Shown in pieces: positions 27,023 to 39,901 of a stretch of 64,000 bases of DNA. A program made the position numbers and the translations under genes. The stretch lies in contig NZ_CP006850.1 of NCBI RefSeq assembly GCF_000523235.1, positions 7,812,001-7,876,000 on the forward strand, given 5' to 3'. Numbering within the stretch: the first letter of the stretch is position 1; the number at the start of each line of letters is the position of its first letter. Source of the stretch: Nocardia nova SH22a. Its GTDB lineage: Bacteria > Actinomycetota > Actinomycetes > Mycobacteriales > Mycobacteriaceae. The notes under the pieces are model-generated. The model did no database searches. It was not told where the DNA came from and worked only from the letters and a program-made list of their open reading frames with translations.

Positions 27023-28378
27023 ATGGCTCGCACCGAGCTGCTGAGCCGGTTCGACCGGACCGCCGTGCGGCGGCGGCTGGACGCGACGGCGGTGCGGCGT
27101 CGGCTCGACGCGACCGATATGCGGGGGTTCGCACGCTCCTCACCAGCCCGGTTGATCGCGCTGGGGCTGGTACTGCTGGGGCTGTGCCTGCTCGCCGGGG
27201 CGATCACCTCGGCCGAGGTGGGCGACCGCCAGCACGCACTGGCTCAACTGCTCGACGAGGCCGAGCCCGACGCCAATTCGGCCCAGCGCCTCTACACTTC
27301 GCTGTCGGTCGCCGACGCCGCCGCGGGCACGGCCTTCATATCCGGTGGGCTGGAACCGAAGACGGTCCGCGACCGCTACGACCAGGCGGTGGGCGAGGCC
27401 GCCGCGGAATTGGTCGCCCAGTCGAGTCAGGGCTCGCCCGAGGGCACGAGCCAGGACACCGACACTCGGCTGCGCACCGGGGTGGCCACCGAGCTGCCGG
27501 TCTACACCGGCCTGATCGAGACCGCGCGGGCCAACAATCGCGAGGGGCATCCGGTCGGCGCCGCCTATCTCAGCGAGGCGTCGAATCTGATGCAGACGCG
27601 CATGCTGAGCATGGCGCAGGAGTTGCAGGAACACCGATCGGCGGCGATCGCGGCGACCCAGCACCGGCATGTGCGCCCGCCGTGGGCGGCGATCATCCTG
27701 CCGATCGTGGCATTGGGCGCGCTGGTCGCGGGCCAGTTCTATCTGGCGCGGCGCTGGCATCGGGTGCTCAATCCGGGGCTGCTGGCCGCGTCGGGAATGC
27801 TGTTGCTCCTCCTGGCGTGGACGGTGGTCGCGGGCTCGCTGTCGGCGGTCTCGACGACCTCGGGACGCGACGACGGCGCGGTCCCCGGCGCCGAACTCAC
27901 CGAGAGCCGCATCCTCGCCCAGCAGGCCCGTTCGGCGGAGACGCTGAAACTCGTACGCCGCGACGCCAGTGGCGATTACGACCACACCTTCGACACCGCC
28001 ACCGCCCGGCTCGACACCTTGCTGTCCGGCTATCCCGGCGGCGCACCGGGTTCCGATGAGGTTCGGCGCGCACACGATTCGCTGGCGCGCTGGCGCACCG
28101 CCCATCAACGTATGAACGACGCACTGGGGCGCGGCGATTTCCCGACCGCGTCGGCGGTGGCGATCGGCTCGGACCCGTCCCAGGCCAGCGCGGCCGTCGA
28201 CACCCTGGACAAGGCGCTCGCCGCGGGAATTTCCGATACCCGTGACAACCTGCGCGGCAATATCTCCGACGCCGCCCGTTCGCTGGACTTCCTCACACCG
28301 GGCGCGCTCGCCCTGGCCGCGCTGGCGGCGGCGCTGGTGGTCGCCGGACTGTGGCCGCGACTTCGGGAGTACCGATGA
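27023..28378 (+). CDS. glnX: GlnX-like membrane protein
   Basis: A 451-residue membrane protein, homologous in position and topology to Rv0412c/GlnX, which relays amino-acid sensing from GlnH to PknG in mycobacteria. Helices are at about residues 40-60 (LIALGLVLLGLCLLAGAI), 212-230, 242-265 and 428-447, with two extracytoplasmic helical domains between them. The N-terminus carries a short in-frame duplication (TAVRRRLDA twice). ATG at 27023 has GGAGG five bases upstream. Its TGA overlaps an ATG of the glnH frame, so the operon glnX-glnH-pknG is tightly coupled. Confidence 0.92.
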   Translation: MARTELLSRFDRTAVRRRLDATAVRRRLDATDMRGFARSSPARLIALGLVLLGLCLLAGAITSAEVGDRQHALAQLLDEAEPDANSAQRLYTSLSVADAAAGTAFISGGLEPKTVRDRYDQAVGEAAAELVAQSSQGSPEGTSQDTDTRLRTGVATELPVYTGLIETARANNREGHPVGAAYLSEASNLMQTRMLSMAQELQEHRSAAIAATQHRHVRPPWAAIILPIVALGALVAGQFYLARRWHRVLNPGLLAASGMLLLLLAWTVVAGSLSAVSTTSGRDDGAVPGAELTESRILAQQARSAETLKLVRRDASGDYDHTFDTATARLDTLLSGYPGGAPGSDEVRRAHDSLARWRTAHQRMNDALGRGDFPTASAVAIGSDPSQASAAVDTLDKALAAGISDTRDNLRGNISDAARSLDFLTPGALALAALAAALVVAGLWPRLREYR

Positions 28379-28401
28379 CCCGCAAGAACACAGGAGTGCC
28401 G

Positions 28402-29376
28402 ATGAGACGCCTTGTGCGGCAGGCACGCTCGATCGCGATGGCAGCCGCACTGCTGCTGCTCGCGGGATGTGGTGGCACTCAGCCGAGTCCGCGCGCCGGA
28501 TCGGGCGATTACACCGAGCCGCCGCTGCCCGCGAATGCCGTGGTCACCCCGGCGGATGCGGCGCCCGCGACGAATCCCGAACCGCAGTGCGGTAATCCGA
28601 CGGCCAGTCTGCGTCCGGGCGCGGAGCACGGGCCCGCCCTCGACGCCATCCGCGCCCGCGGACGCCTGCTCGTCGGGCTGGATCCCGGCAGCAATCTGTT
28701 CAGCTTCCGCGATCCGATCAGCGGCACCCTGGCCGGATTCGATGTCGACATCGCCACCGAGATCGCCCGCGATCTGTTCGGCGACCCGCATCGCGTCGAG
28801 TACCGCATCCTCGGCTCGGCGGACCGGGAGAAGGCGCTGCAGGACCACAGCGTCGACATCGTAGTGAAAACCATGACCATCACCTGTGATCGGCGCCAGC
28901 GGGTCGACTTCTCCACCACCTATCTGATGGCACATCAAAAGGTGCTGGCGGTGAAGGGTTCCGGCATCACGGGAATGGCGGATCTGGGCGGACGGCGTGT
29001 ATGCGTCGTCGGCGGAACCACATCCCTGGACCGGCTGCGCCAGATCCGGCCGCCCGCCTCGATCATGACCGTGCCGACCTGGGCGGACTGCCTGGTGGTA
29101 CTGCAACAGCGCCAGGTCGACGCGATCAGCACCGATGACGCGATCCTCGCCGGTCTGGCCGCCCAGGACCCGTACGCGGAAGTGGTGGGCTCGGACATCA
29201 GCGATGAGCCCTACGGTGTCGGAATCCCGAAAGGCAATGACGATATGGTTCGTTTCGTGAATGCCACCCTGCAGCGGTTGCGTACCGACGGAACCTGGAA
29301 CCGGCTGTACGGATTCTGGCTCGCCCCCGCGCTCGGCCCCGCCGCCGGACCACCGGAACCCACCTATCGGGACTGA
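28402..29376 (+). CDS. glnH: GlnH, amino-acid-binding lipoprotein
   Basis: Extracytoplasmic solute-binding protein that binds Glu/Gln/Asp and signals through GlnX to PknG in mycobacteria. A 22-residue signal with lipobox LLAG-C is followed by a Pro-rich linker and the type 3 binding domain (LLVGLDPGSNLFSFRD, FDVDIATEIARDLFG, VVKTMTITCDRRQRVDFST). ATG at 28402 is preferred for its AGGAG at five bases and ideal signal length; ATG at 28375, overlapping the glnX stop, is an alternative. It lies 3 bases before pknG. Confidence 0.94.
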   Translation: MRRLVRQARSIAMAAALLLLAGCGGTQPSPRAGSGDYTEPPLPANAVVTPADAAPATNPEPQCGNPTASLRPGAEHGPALDAIRARGRLLVGLDPGSNLFSFRDPISGTLAGFDVDIATEIARDLFGDPHRVEYRILGSADREKALQDHSVDIVVKTMTITCDRRQRVDFSTTYLMAHQKVLAVKGSGITGMADLGGRRVCVVGGTTSLDRLRQIRPPASIMTVPTWADCLVVLQQRQVDAISTDDAILAGLAAQDPYAEVVGSDISDEPYGVGIPKGNDDMVRFVNATLQRLRTDGTWNRLYGFWLAPALGPAAGPPEPTYRD

Positions 29377-32118
<2,742 letters not shown>

Positions 32119-32133
32119 CAACCACTTCCACGC

Positions 32134-33330
32134 TCAGCCCACGAGCGTGACCGCCGCCCGTGCGATCGCCAGCTCCTCATCGGTCGGCACCACCAGCACC
32201 GACACCTCCGCACCCGGCGGCGAAATCCGGCGCGCCGCACGATCTTTCGCATTGTTGAGGGTCGCATCGACCTCGATGCCGAACCGCTCCAACCCCGCCA
32301 GCGCATCGGCGCGGACCTGCGCGTTGTTCTCCCCCACACCGGCGGTGAAGGTGATCGCGTCCACCCGTCCCAGCTCCACCAGATAGGCGCCGATGTAGCG
32401 ACGCAGCCGGTGCACGTAGACGTCGTAGGCCAGGCGCGCGGCGGTATCGCCCGAATCGATCAGTGCGAACAGCTCACGGAAATCGTTCACACCGGACAGC
32501 CCCTTGATGCCCGAGCGGCGGTTGAGCAGTGCGTCGATATCGTCTATTCCCATCCCGGCCGTGCGGGCCAGATGCAGGAGGACGCCCGGATCGATATCGC
32601 CGGATCGGGTTCCCATCACCAGGCCCTCCAGCGGGGTGAGTCCCATACTGGTGTCCACCGCCCGGCCGCCGCGGATCGCCGAGGCCGAGGCGCCGTTGCC
32701 CAGATGCAGCACGATCTGATTGTGCGTCGCGGGATCCCCGCCCAGCAGCTCCGAAACCCGGCCGGACACGTATTCGTGTGAGGTGCCGTGGAATCCGTAT
32801 CGCCGCACCCCGTGGGCGACAGCGATTTCCGCGTCGATGGCGTAGGTCTTGGCGGCTGCGGGCAGTCCGTGGAAGAACGCGGTATCGAAGACGGCGACCT
32901 GCGGCACGTCCGGCAGCAGAGTGCGCGCCGACCGGATACCGGTCACATTGGCGGGATTGTGCAGCGGCGCCAGCGTGGACAGCTCATCGATCGCCGCCAC
33001 CACGGCATCGGTGATCACGGTGGGCTCGTAGAAGATCTCCCCGCCGTGCACCACCCGGTGCCCGACCGCCGACAGTGCCGCACCCGTCAGATCGTGACCG
33101 CTGCGCGCGAAGAGGTCGAACACCGCCCGCAGCCCGGCCGCATGATCGGCGATCGCCCCGTCGTGGGTGAATTTCCTTCCGTCACTGTGATGTTCGACGG
33201 TGATCTCGCCCGGCGAGACATTCTCCCCGATCCGCGAGACCATCCCCGACGCCATCACCTCCGCCGAAACCGGGTTCAACAGCTGGTATTTGATCGACGA
33301 AGACCCCGAATTGATCACCAAGACCTGCAT
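32134..33330 (-). CDS. ackA: Acetate kinase AckA
   Basis: Interconverts acetyl phosphate + ADP and acetate + ATP. The 398-residue protein is full length: [74 protein letters not shown] and FTAGVGENN are all in place. ATG at 33330 has AGGGGAAG upstream. It is downstream of pta on the same strand (67-base gap) and convergent with pknG (15 bases between stops). Confidence 0.97.
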   Translation of the reverse strand: MQVLVINSGSSSIKYQLLNPVSAEVMASGMVSRIGENVSPGEITVEHHSDGRKFTHDGAIADHAAGLRAVFDLFARSGHDLTGAALSAVGHRVVHGGEIFYEPTVITDAVVAAIDELSTLAPLHNPANVTGIRSARTLLPDVPQVAVFDTAFFHGLPAAAKTYAIDAEIAVAHGVRRYGFHGTSHEYVSGRVSELLGGDPATHNQIVLHLGNGASASAIRGGRAVDTSMGLTPLEGLVMGTRSGDIDPGVLLHLARTAGMGIDDIDALLNRRSGIKGLSGVNDFRELFALIDSGDTAARLAYDVYVHRLRRYIGAYLVELGRVDAITFTAGVGENNAQVRADALAGLERFGIEVDATLNNAKDRAARRISPPGAEVSVLVVPTDEELAIARAAVTLVG

Positions 33331-33397
33331 TACTTCCCCTGTATCCTGCGGGACACCCGCACCCGGTCGGCACAGCGAGCCGCTGCGCGATTGTCGC

Positions 33398-35473
33398 TCA
33401 CTGAGCCTTCTGCGCCTGGATCGCGGTGATCGCCACGGTGTTCACGATGTCGGCGACCAGGGCCCCGCGGGACAGGTCGTTGACCGGCTTGCGCAGCCCC
33501 TGCAGCACCGGCCCGATCGCCACCGCACCGGCGCTGCGCTGCACCGCCTTGTAGGTGTTGTTACCGGTATTGAGGTCCGGGAAGATGAAAACCGTTGCGC
33601 GACCGGCGACATCGGAATGCGGCAGTTTGGTGCTCGCCACCGCCGGTTCGATGGCGGCGTCGTATTGGATCGGCCCCTCCACCGGTAACTGCGGCGCCCG
33701 TTGATGGACGAATTCGGTTGCGGCACGGACCTTGTCGACATCGGCGCCGCTGCCGGACTCGCCGGTCGAGTACGACAGCATCGCCACGCGCGGTTCGATG
33801 CCGAACTGTTCGGCGGTGCGAGCGGAGGAGATGGCGATATCGGCGAGTTGCTCGGACGTGGGGTCCGGAACCACCGCGCAGTCACCGTAGGCGAGCACCC
33901 GATCGGCCAGGCACATCAGGAACACGCTCGACACCGTCGAGACACCGGCCTCGGTCTTGATGATCTCGAAGGACGGCCGGATCGTATGCGCGGTGGTGTG
34001 CGCGGCGCCGGACACCATTCCGTCGGCGATGCCCTTGTAGACCATCATCGTGCCGAAATACGAGATGTCTGTGATGACTTCGCGCGCCCGCTCGACCGTC
34101 ATCCCCTTGTGTGCGCGCAGCCGCGCGAACTCCTCGGCGAACTCACCGCGCAACTCGCTGGTACGCGGATCGAGCACCTGTGCGGCATCGATATCGAGTC
34201 CGAGTTCGGCGGCGCGGGCCCGCACGGTCGCCTCGTCGCCGAGGATGGTCAGATCCGCGATCTTGCGTTGCAGCACCCGTCCGGCCGCCCGCAGGATCCG
34301 GTCGTCGTCGCCTTCGGGCAGCACGATCCGGCGCGGATCGGCCCGGGCGCGTTCCACCAGCTGATATTCGAACATCTGCGGTGTGACCACCGACGGCGCC
34401 GGAACATCGATGAGTTCCAGCAACTTCCCGCTGTCGACCCGCTGTTCCATCAGCGCCAGCGCGGTGTCGATCTTGCGAATACTGCTGAGCGACACCCGGC
34501 CCCGGGTATGCGCGGCGGCACTGGCGGTATCGAAGGTGCCCAGCTGGGTGGTCAGGATCGGCAGCTTCGGTTTCAGGCCCTCCATCAGCCGCGCGATCGC
34601 CGGATCGGGCAGCATCCCGCCGTTCATGATGATGCCCGACAGCGACGGAAAGCCTTCTGCCTCATGGGCATTCACCAGTCCGAGCAGCACGTCGGAGCGG
34701 TCGCCGGGCACGATCACCGCCACGCCGTCGGTGAGGCGTTCGAGGATGTGCTCGGCCGTCATCCCGCCGACCATCACCGTCAGCGCCTCGCGCTGGAGCA
34801 GTTCCGGATCGCCGGAATACACCGACCCGTCGATGGCGTCACACAGTTCGCGCATCGTCGGCGCGGTCAGCAGCGGCACTTCCGGCAGCGTCCAGGACGG
34901 GCAGTCCACCACACTCAGCGCCTCCCGCACCTTCTCCAGCTGGTCCGGATCGCAGCGATTGACGATGATCGCGGTCGAGTGCGCGTGCTCGGATTCGAGT
35001 TCGGCCTCGCACACCCGGGCGACCTGCACGACCTCCTCCGGTGTCCGTCCCGCTCCGCGCAGCACGAGCAGGATGGGCGCACCCAGATTCACCGCGATCC
35101 GCGCGTTGTAGCGCAGTTCGCTGGGCCCGGCGACATCGGTGTAGTCGCTGCCCACGATCACCACCGCGTCGCACACCTTCGCGACATCGTGGAACCGCTG
35201 CACGATATCGCTGATCGCGGCGTCCGGATCGGCATGCACCTGCTCGTAGGTGACACCCACGGCCTGGTCGTAGTCGATATCGGCCGTGCAGTGCTCGAGC
35301 AGCAGTTCCAGAACGTAATCGGGCCCGTGATTGGACCGCATGATCGGCCGGAACACCCCGACCCGCGGCGTCGTCGCCGACAACATCTGCAGCATCCCCA
35401 GCGCAACAGTGGATTTGCCGGTGTCACCTTCCAGTGACGCGATGTAGACGGTGGACGGTGCGGTCTGAGCCAT
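33398..35473 (-). CDS. pta: Phosphate acetyltransferase Pta (three-domain type)
   Basis: Makes acetyl phosphate from acetyl-CoA, feeding AckA. The 691-residue long form has an N-terminal P-loop dethiobiotin-synthetase-like domain ([14 protein letters not shown]), a central DRTGG domain (about 200-330) and the C-terminal PTA catalytic domain ([60 protein letters not shown]). ATG at 35473 gives the start right at the P-loop domain; an in-frame extension upstream lacks homology. Order pta-ackA is conserved with mycobacteria. Confidence 0.97.
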   Translation of the reverse strand: MAQTAPSTVYIASLEGDTGKSTVALGMLQMLSATTPRVGVFRPIMRSNHGPDYVLELLLEHCTADIDYDQAVGVTYEQVHADPDAAISDIVQRFHDVAKVCDAVVIVGSDYTDVAGPSELRYNARIAVNLGAPILLVLRGAGRTPEEVVQVARVCEAELESEHAHSTAIIVNRCDPDQLEKVREALSVVDCPSWTLPEVPLLTAPTMRELCDAIDGSVYSGDPELLQREALTVMVGGMTAEHILERLTDGVAVIVPGDRSDVLLGLVNAHEAEGFPSLSGIIMNGGMLPDPAIARLMEGLKPKLPILTTQLGTFDTASAAAHTRGRVSLSSIRKIDTALALMEQRVDSGKLLELIDVPAPSVVTPQMFEYQLVERARADPRRIVLPEGDDDRILRAAGRVLQRKIADLTILGDEATVRARAAELGLDIDAAQVLDPRTSELRGEFAEEFARLRAHKGMTVERAREVITDISYFGTMMVYKGIADGMVSGAAHTTAHTIRPSFEIIKTEAGVSTVSSVFLMCLADRVLAYGDCAVVPDPTSEQLADIAISSARTAEQFGIEPRVAMLSYSTGESGSGADVDKVRAATEFVHQRAPQLPVEGPIQYDAAIEPAVASTKLPHSDVAGRATVFIFPDLNTGNNTYKAVQRSAGAVAIGPVLQGLRKPVNDLSRGALVADIVNTVAITAIQAQKAQ

Positions 35474-35576
35474 AGCCCAGAGCCTACTGAGGGATTGCCG
35501 CCGGTCGAATGACCACTCACTCATGCGGGCGGTGGGAACCCTCACAACCGCGCCGACGGCATCGAGCGATCGTGTC

Positions 35577-36338
35577 TCACGAGCCGAGGAACGGCAGGAC
35601 CACCTCCAGAAATCCGTCCGGGTCGGACGAGAACACGACGTGGCCGGTGTCGAACTCGGCGATCGAACCCGTCGCGGGCAGGATTGCCCGGCGCACGATC
35701 GGGTCCCGCCGACCCCATGCCACCAGGGTGGGCGCGGTGATCTCGGCGCGACTGAGGTCGTATTCGGAGGTGGCGAAACTCCGCCAGATACTCGCCGCCA
35801 CCCGGGCGCCGTGGGGCGTGCGGGCGCGTGCGATGGCGTGCGCGGCGATCTCGCGGTCGGCATCGGTGCGCGAGCGCATGTAGACCGGCACCATCCGTGG
35901 CATCAGTACCCGCGCAACGGCCGGATTCCCGAGGACACGGGCGAAGACCCGGGCGTACATCGGCACCGGGACGAACCCGCCCGGATTCACCACGATCAGA
36001 TGGGTCACGGCGCCGGGTCGCCGCGCCGCCAGACGTCCGGCGGCGAACGCGCCGACGGAGTTCCCGATGTAGGCGGCGGCCGGCAAGCCCAGCGCGTCGA
36101 CCACGTCCTCGAGCACATCCGCCAACAGCATCGCCGACGGGTACGCGGGGTCGGACTCGCCGTGCCCCGGCCAGTCGACGGCGATGACGCGGAAGGACGA
36201 CGCCAGCTTCTCGGCGATCGGATCGAAGTCGTGGTGGTCGTGCAGGGTGGCGTGCAACAGCACGACCGGCGAGCCCGAACCTCGTTCGACCACGTGGACC
36301 CGGCCGGTGCGGGTGTCGATCATGGCTGATTCGCTCAT
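35577..36338 (-). CDS. Alpha/beta hydrolase regulated by divergent TetR
   Basis: A 253-residue alpha/beta-fold hydrolase. The nucleophile is Ser in GNSVGAFAAG, the acid Asp in WGRRDPIV and the base His in FDTGHVVFS; the oxyanion segment is VVLLHATLHDHHDFDP. No signal peptide. ATG at 36338 has GGAGG close upstream. It faces a TetR gene across about 90 bases containing a strong palindrome, so its expression is probably induced by a small hydrophobic ligand or by its own substrate. Confidence 0.92.
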   Translation of the reverse strand: MSESAMIDTRTGRVHVVERGSGSPVVLLHATLHDHHDFDPIAEKLASSFRVIAVDWPGHGESDPAYPSAMLLADVLEDVVDALGLPAAAYIGNSVGAFAAGRLAARRPGAVTHLIVVNPGGFVPVPMYARVFARVLGNPAVARVLMPRMVPVYMRSRTDADREIAAHAIARARTPHGARVAASIWRSFATSEYDLSRAEITAPTLVAWGRRDPIVRRAILPATGSIAEFDTGHVVFSSDPDGFLEVVLPFLGS

Positions 36339-36347
36339 CTCTCCTCC

Positions 36348-36377
36348 ATTCAGCGACCGTCCGGTCGGTCACTGAAT
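36348..36377. promoter_or_regulatory. TetR operator between hydrolase and tetR
   Basis: ATTCAG-c-GACCG, six bases, CGGTC-a-CTGAAT: 12-base arms with one mismatch, ending 10 bases from the hydrolase ATG and about 48 before the tetR GTG. The GACCG..CGGTC core resembles operators of several actinobacterial TetR repressors. It is placed to repress both directions. Confidence 0.75.
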
Positions 36378-36425
36378 GCTAGGCTCGACTCGTACCGCAC
36401 CGCAAGGATGAAAGAGGAGCCGACA

Positions 36426-36980
36426 GTGCCGACCCGCGTCGAGACGGCCGCGCGAACGCGAGCCGCCCTGGTCACCGCAGGACTGCGGCTGGCGGACGAG
36501 TTCAGCCTCGCCGAGCTGAGCGTCAATCGGATCGTGGCCGCGGCCGGAGTATCCAAAGGGACGTTCTTCCACCACTTTCCGAGCCGGGTCGACTACCTGC
36601 TGGCGCTGCACCAGGGCTTCCACGATCACCTGGACGCGGAGATCGCCGCCGCGATCGGAGGACTGCCGCCGGGACGAGACCGACTGCACGCGGCCCAGCT
36701 CGCCTATCTGGACGGCTGCCTGCGCAACCGGGGTGTGCGCGCATTGCTGCTCGAGGCCCGCGCCGAGCGAGCGATCACCGACCGGATCCGCGAACGGAAC
36801 GAAACATCCGCGCAGGTCGCCGCCGAGGACTTTCGCGCCGCGGGCTGGTCGCATCCGGTCGAATCGGCACGGTTGTGGATCGGCCTGGTCGTCGAGGCCG
36901 CCCTGCTCGAACTCGGCGAGGGCGCCGAAAGTCCGGCCGTTCGCTCCGCATTGGAGCAGTACCTCCCGCCGCCCCGCTAG
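36426..36980 (+). CDS. TetR-family regulator
   Basis: A 184-residue repressor with N-terminal helix-turn-helix (SVNRIVAAAGVSKGTFFHHF) and a helical ligand domain. GTG at 36426 is preferred because AGGAG lies 6 bases upstream; ATG at 36408 would add six residues but lacks room for a ribosome site. Divergent from the hydrolase with a shared operator, and followed 9 bases later by a Ddn-like gene, so the three probably form one regulon. Confidence 0.92.
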   Translation: MPTRVETAARTRAALVTAGLRLADEFSLAELSVNRIVAAAGVSKGTFFHHFPSRVDYLLALHQGFHDHLDAEIAAAIGGLPPGRDRLHAAQLAYLDGCLRNRGVRALLLEARAERAITDRIRERNETSAQVAAEDFRAAGWSHPVESARLWIGLVVEAALLELGEGAESPAVRSALEQYLPPPR

Positions 36981-36989
36981 AATTCCTGC

Positions 36990-37499
36990 ATGGCTGCACA
37001 ATTTCCCGATCGGCAATGGGGCTCGCGAACCGGTCTGCTCGGACGGACGGCGAGTGCGTTCGCCGCCACCAAGGCCGGATCGCTGGTGGTGCGCACGCTC
37101 ACCCCGCTGGATCGGAAACTGTTGCAGCGCACCGGCGCTCGATACACCGTGCTGGGTCCGATCGGGGCGCCGATCATTCTGCTGACCACCGTCGGGCGCA
37201 AATCCGGGGAGCCACGCACCTCACCGCTGCTGTATGTGCACGACGGCGACACCTTGTACGTGGTCGGCTCGAATTTCGGGCAGGCCCGGCATCCGGCCTG
37301 GACGGCGAATCTGCTGGCGCTTCCCGAGGCGACGGTAACCATTGCGGGACAACAGATTCCGGTGCACGCGCAGGTCATCGACGATCCCGAGATCAAGCGG
37401 CGGATCTTCGACCGGTTCATCGAGACCACCGCGGCCTATGCCGCCTACCGCGAGCGAACCACCCGCGACCTGCGCATCTTCGCCCTCACCCGGGTGTGA
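36990..37499 (+). CDS. Deazaflavin (F420)-dependent nitroreductase-family protein
   Basis: A 169-residue Ddn-family protein, related to but distinct from the one at 2.9 kb. The diagnostic parts are IILLTTVGRKSGEPRTSPL and ARHPAWTANLLALPEATVTI. It follows tetR by 9 bases. Likely reduces a small organic substrate with F420H2 supplied by Fgd. Convergent with the large kinase gene (3 bases between stops). Confidence 0.9.
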   Translation: MAAQFPDRQWGSRTGLLGRTASAFAATKAGSLVVRTLTPLDRKLLQRTGARYTVLGPIGAPIILLTTVGRKSGEPRTSPLLYVHDGDTLYVVGSNFGQARHPAWTANLLALPEATVTIAGQQIPVHAQVIDDPEIKRRIFDRFIETTAAYAAYRERTTRDLRIFALTRV

Positions 37500-37502
37500 C
37501 GG

Positions 37503-39815
37503 TCACACGATGCGGCTGCGGGACAGGTACGCGCGCCCGGCGAAGACGCGAATCGGATCGCTGCCGAAGTCGAGTGACCAGACCGGCGCCGGATTCTTTC
37601 CGGGCGGCACGACCGTGATTCCGTCCTGCCCGCCGCGGGCGATGGTGACGACCCTGGTTCCGTCTGTGGCCCAAGGGATCTGATTGTTGGGCAGGACGCC
37701 GCCCTCGGCCGTGTACGCGTCGAACCAGGCATAGGCGAGTTCGTACATGTCCTCCGAGTTGTCGGAGCCGGACCTCGTGCTGGTGTCCCAGCGGAGCAGG
37801 ATTTTGGTGCCGATCCCGGCGACGGACACCTGGTGGCCGTACCCCGCCTCCTTCGGCACCTGCCGGGACCAGAGCATGGATCCGGTCGCCGGATCGAAGG
37901 CGGCGAGCATCTCGCCGCGCATCATCACCGGCAGCGGTGGTGGAGTGTCGGGTTCGGCGTATCGCTTGTCGTTGCCGTTCGGCTCCGGGTCGTCGTCCGG
38001 GCCCGCGTACGGCTGGCTCGCGACCACCCGCCACCCGGCGTCGGCGCTCGCGCGTTTCGTGCCGTTGAGGGCGTAGAAGTCCTGGCCGATCACAAACCCG
38101 CCGGGATACGCGGCCCAGTCCGGAGCCCACACGGTGTTGGCCTGCACATGTTCCGGGCTTTCCTGATACACCACCTTGCCGGTTTCGACATTGCGCAGTT
38201 CGAAACTCGCCTTCGAGAACGGATCACCCGACACCGGATTCTTCTGCAGGGACAGCACGCCGGATCCGTGGACCAGGCCGGGTTGCAGGTGATCGGCCTG
38301 CCACAGCACCTTGCCGGTGACATCGGCCGCGATGACCGAACCCGTTTCGCCGTCTTTGTTTTCGGGTTCGAAGGTGGCGAATGTTTCTCCCGTGGACACG
38401 ATTTCGGTCGCGGCGGGCAGGCGGCCGGAGATCGTTCCGGTCTGGGTGTCGATGAGCATCGTGGCGTACGAATCCGAGTTCACGTCCTGGCTTCCCGCGG
38501 CGCTCTCGCCGTACTGCGTCCGGCAGCCCGCATACCGGCCCGAAGCCGTGAACACGCACTCGCCGAACTGCTCGTCCACGGGGACGCTGTGCACCAGCGC
38601 ACCGGATTCCGCATCGAGAATGTCGAGTTTGTCGAAGCTGCTGTAGAGCACCACCTTGTCGCTGCCGCCGACCGGCAACGCCCAGCCGCCGTCCTGCGAC
38701 CATCGCTTACCGGTGGGTTTCGCACTAAGATCGGGACTTTGCGCGGTCACCGGAACCCGGGGCAGCGCGCGGGCCGCATCAGTCGGGCCGACCTCGTCGG
38801 GACCGGACGAGTGCACCACGAACACGATGACCAGCGCGATCACCACCACGACCGCCGCACCGATGGCCCACAGCGCACCGGTCGACAGCGCGCCGGCGGG
38901 CTGGAGCACCGTCGGCGGTTCGGCCTGCGACACCGGCCGCAACTGTTGCGGCGCACTCGGCACCTCCGGCACCGCACCCGACTCGACGGCACTCGCGGGC
39001 AAGGCCGCCGCCAGTTCCCGGGCGAAGTCCGACGACGAAACGAACCGATCCGCAGGCGATTTCGCCATCGCCCGCGCGAGCACCCGATCCACCTCGGGAC
39101 TCAGCTCCGGCCGCGCCGAGCGCACGCTCGGCGGAGCGGCGGTCGAATGTCCCAGGATCACCTGGCCCGGATTGTCGTCCGCGAACGGCGGATTCCCCGT
39201 CAGCAGATGAAAGATGCTGCAGGCCAGCGAGTATTGATCGCTGCGGCCGTCCAGCGGCCGTCCGCTCAGTTGTTCGGGCGAGGCGTAGTTGATGGTGCCG
39301 ATCATCATGCCGGTGCCCGTCAGATTCGACACATCGGCGACCTGCCGGGCGATGCCGAAATCGGTCAGCAGCACATCACCGGCCCGGCTCAGCAGGATAT
39401 TCGCCGGTTTCACATCGCGGTGCACCAATCCCTGCGCATTCGCCCGATCCAGCGCGCCCCCGACGACCTCGGCGATCCGGGCGACCTCCGGCCCGCTCAA
39501 CGGCCCGTTCGCCCGCAGGCGCTGCCCGAGGTCGACTCCCTCGACCAGTTCCATCGCGATCCACAACCGGCCCTGGAATTCGCCCCGGTCGTACACCTTC
39601 ACGATCGCCGGATGCGACAACCCCGCCGCCAGATCGGCTTCCCGCTCGAACCGCGCCCGATACTCCCCGTCCGCCGAGAACTGCGCAGCGAGCACCTTCA
39701 CCGCATCGGATCGAGGCAACCGCGGATGACGGGCGACGTAGACCTCGCCCATCCCCCCGGCCCCCAGCAAACGTTCGATCACATAACCGGCGAAAACTTC
39801 TCCCGGACGCAGCAT
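37503..39815 (-). CDS. Transmembrane Ser/Thr protein kinase with PQQ/beta-propeller sensor domain
   Basis: A 770-residue receptor-type kinase. Kinase domain residues 10-265: ATP loop LGAGGMGEVYVARHPRLP, catalytic loop VHRDVKPANILL, DFG in LTDFGIARQ and activation-segment GTINYASPEQLSG. A Pro/Ser-rich linker leads to one membrane helix (ALWAIGAAVVVVIALVIVFVV). The extracellular 430 residues contain beta-propeller-like blades with W-motifs (VLWQADHL, MLWSRQVP, PVWSLDFG) and several Cys, like the PQQ-type sensor kinases of actinobacteria. It is probably an envelope-signal sensor. Start ATG at 39815. Confidence 0.93.
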   Translation of the reverse strand: MLRPGEVFAGYVIERLLGAGGMGEVYVARHPRLPRSDAVKVLAAQFSADGEYRARFEREADLAAGLSHPAIVKVYDRGEFQGRLWIAMELVEGVDLGQRLRANGPLSGPEVARIAEVVGGALDRANAQGLVHRDVKPANILLSRAGDVLLTDFGIARQVADVSNLTGTGMMIGTINYASPEQLSGRPLDGRSDQYSLACSIFHLLTGNPPFADDNPGQVILGHSTAAPPSVRSARPELSPEVDRVLARAMAKSPADRFVSSSDFARELAAALPASAVESGAVPEVPSAPQQLRPVSQAEPPTVLQPAGALSTGALWAIGAAVVVVIALVIVFVVHSSGPDEVGPTDAARALPRVPVTAQSPDLSAKPTGKRWSQDGGWALPVGGSDKVVLYSSFDKLDILDAESGALVHSVPVDEQFGECVFTASGRYAGCRTQYGESAAGSQDVNSDSYATMLIDTQTGTISGRLPAATEIVSTGETFATFEPENKDGETGSVIAADVTGKVLWQADHLQPGLVHGSGVLSLQKNPVSGDPFSKASFELRNVETGKVVYQESPEHVQANTVWAPDWAAYPGGFVIGQDFYALNGTKRASADAGWRVVASQPYAGPDDDPEPNGNDKRYAEPDTPPPLPVMMRGEMLAAFDPATGSMLWSRQVPKEAGYGHQVSVAGIGTKILLRWDTSTRSGSDNSEDMYELAYAWFDAYTAEGGVLPNNQIPWATDGTRVVTIARGGQDGITVVPPGKNPAPVWSLDFGSDPIRVFAGRAYLSRSRIV

Positions 39816-39901
39816 GAGTCCCTCCTCCGCCGAGGAGACTACCGATTTCTCCTACTGTGGGGGTGGCGGACTTCTCATCACTCCACAGAAACGAGCCGAC
39901 A

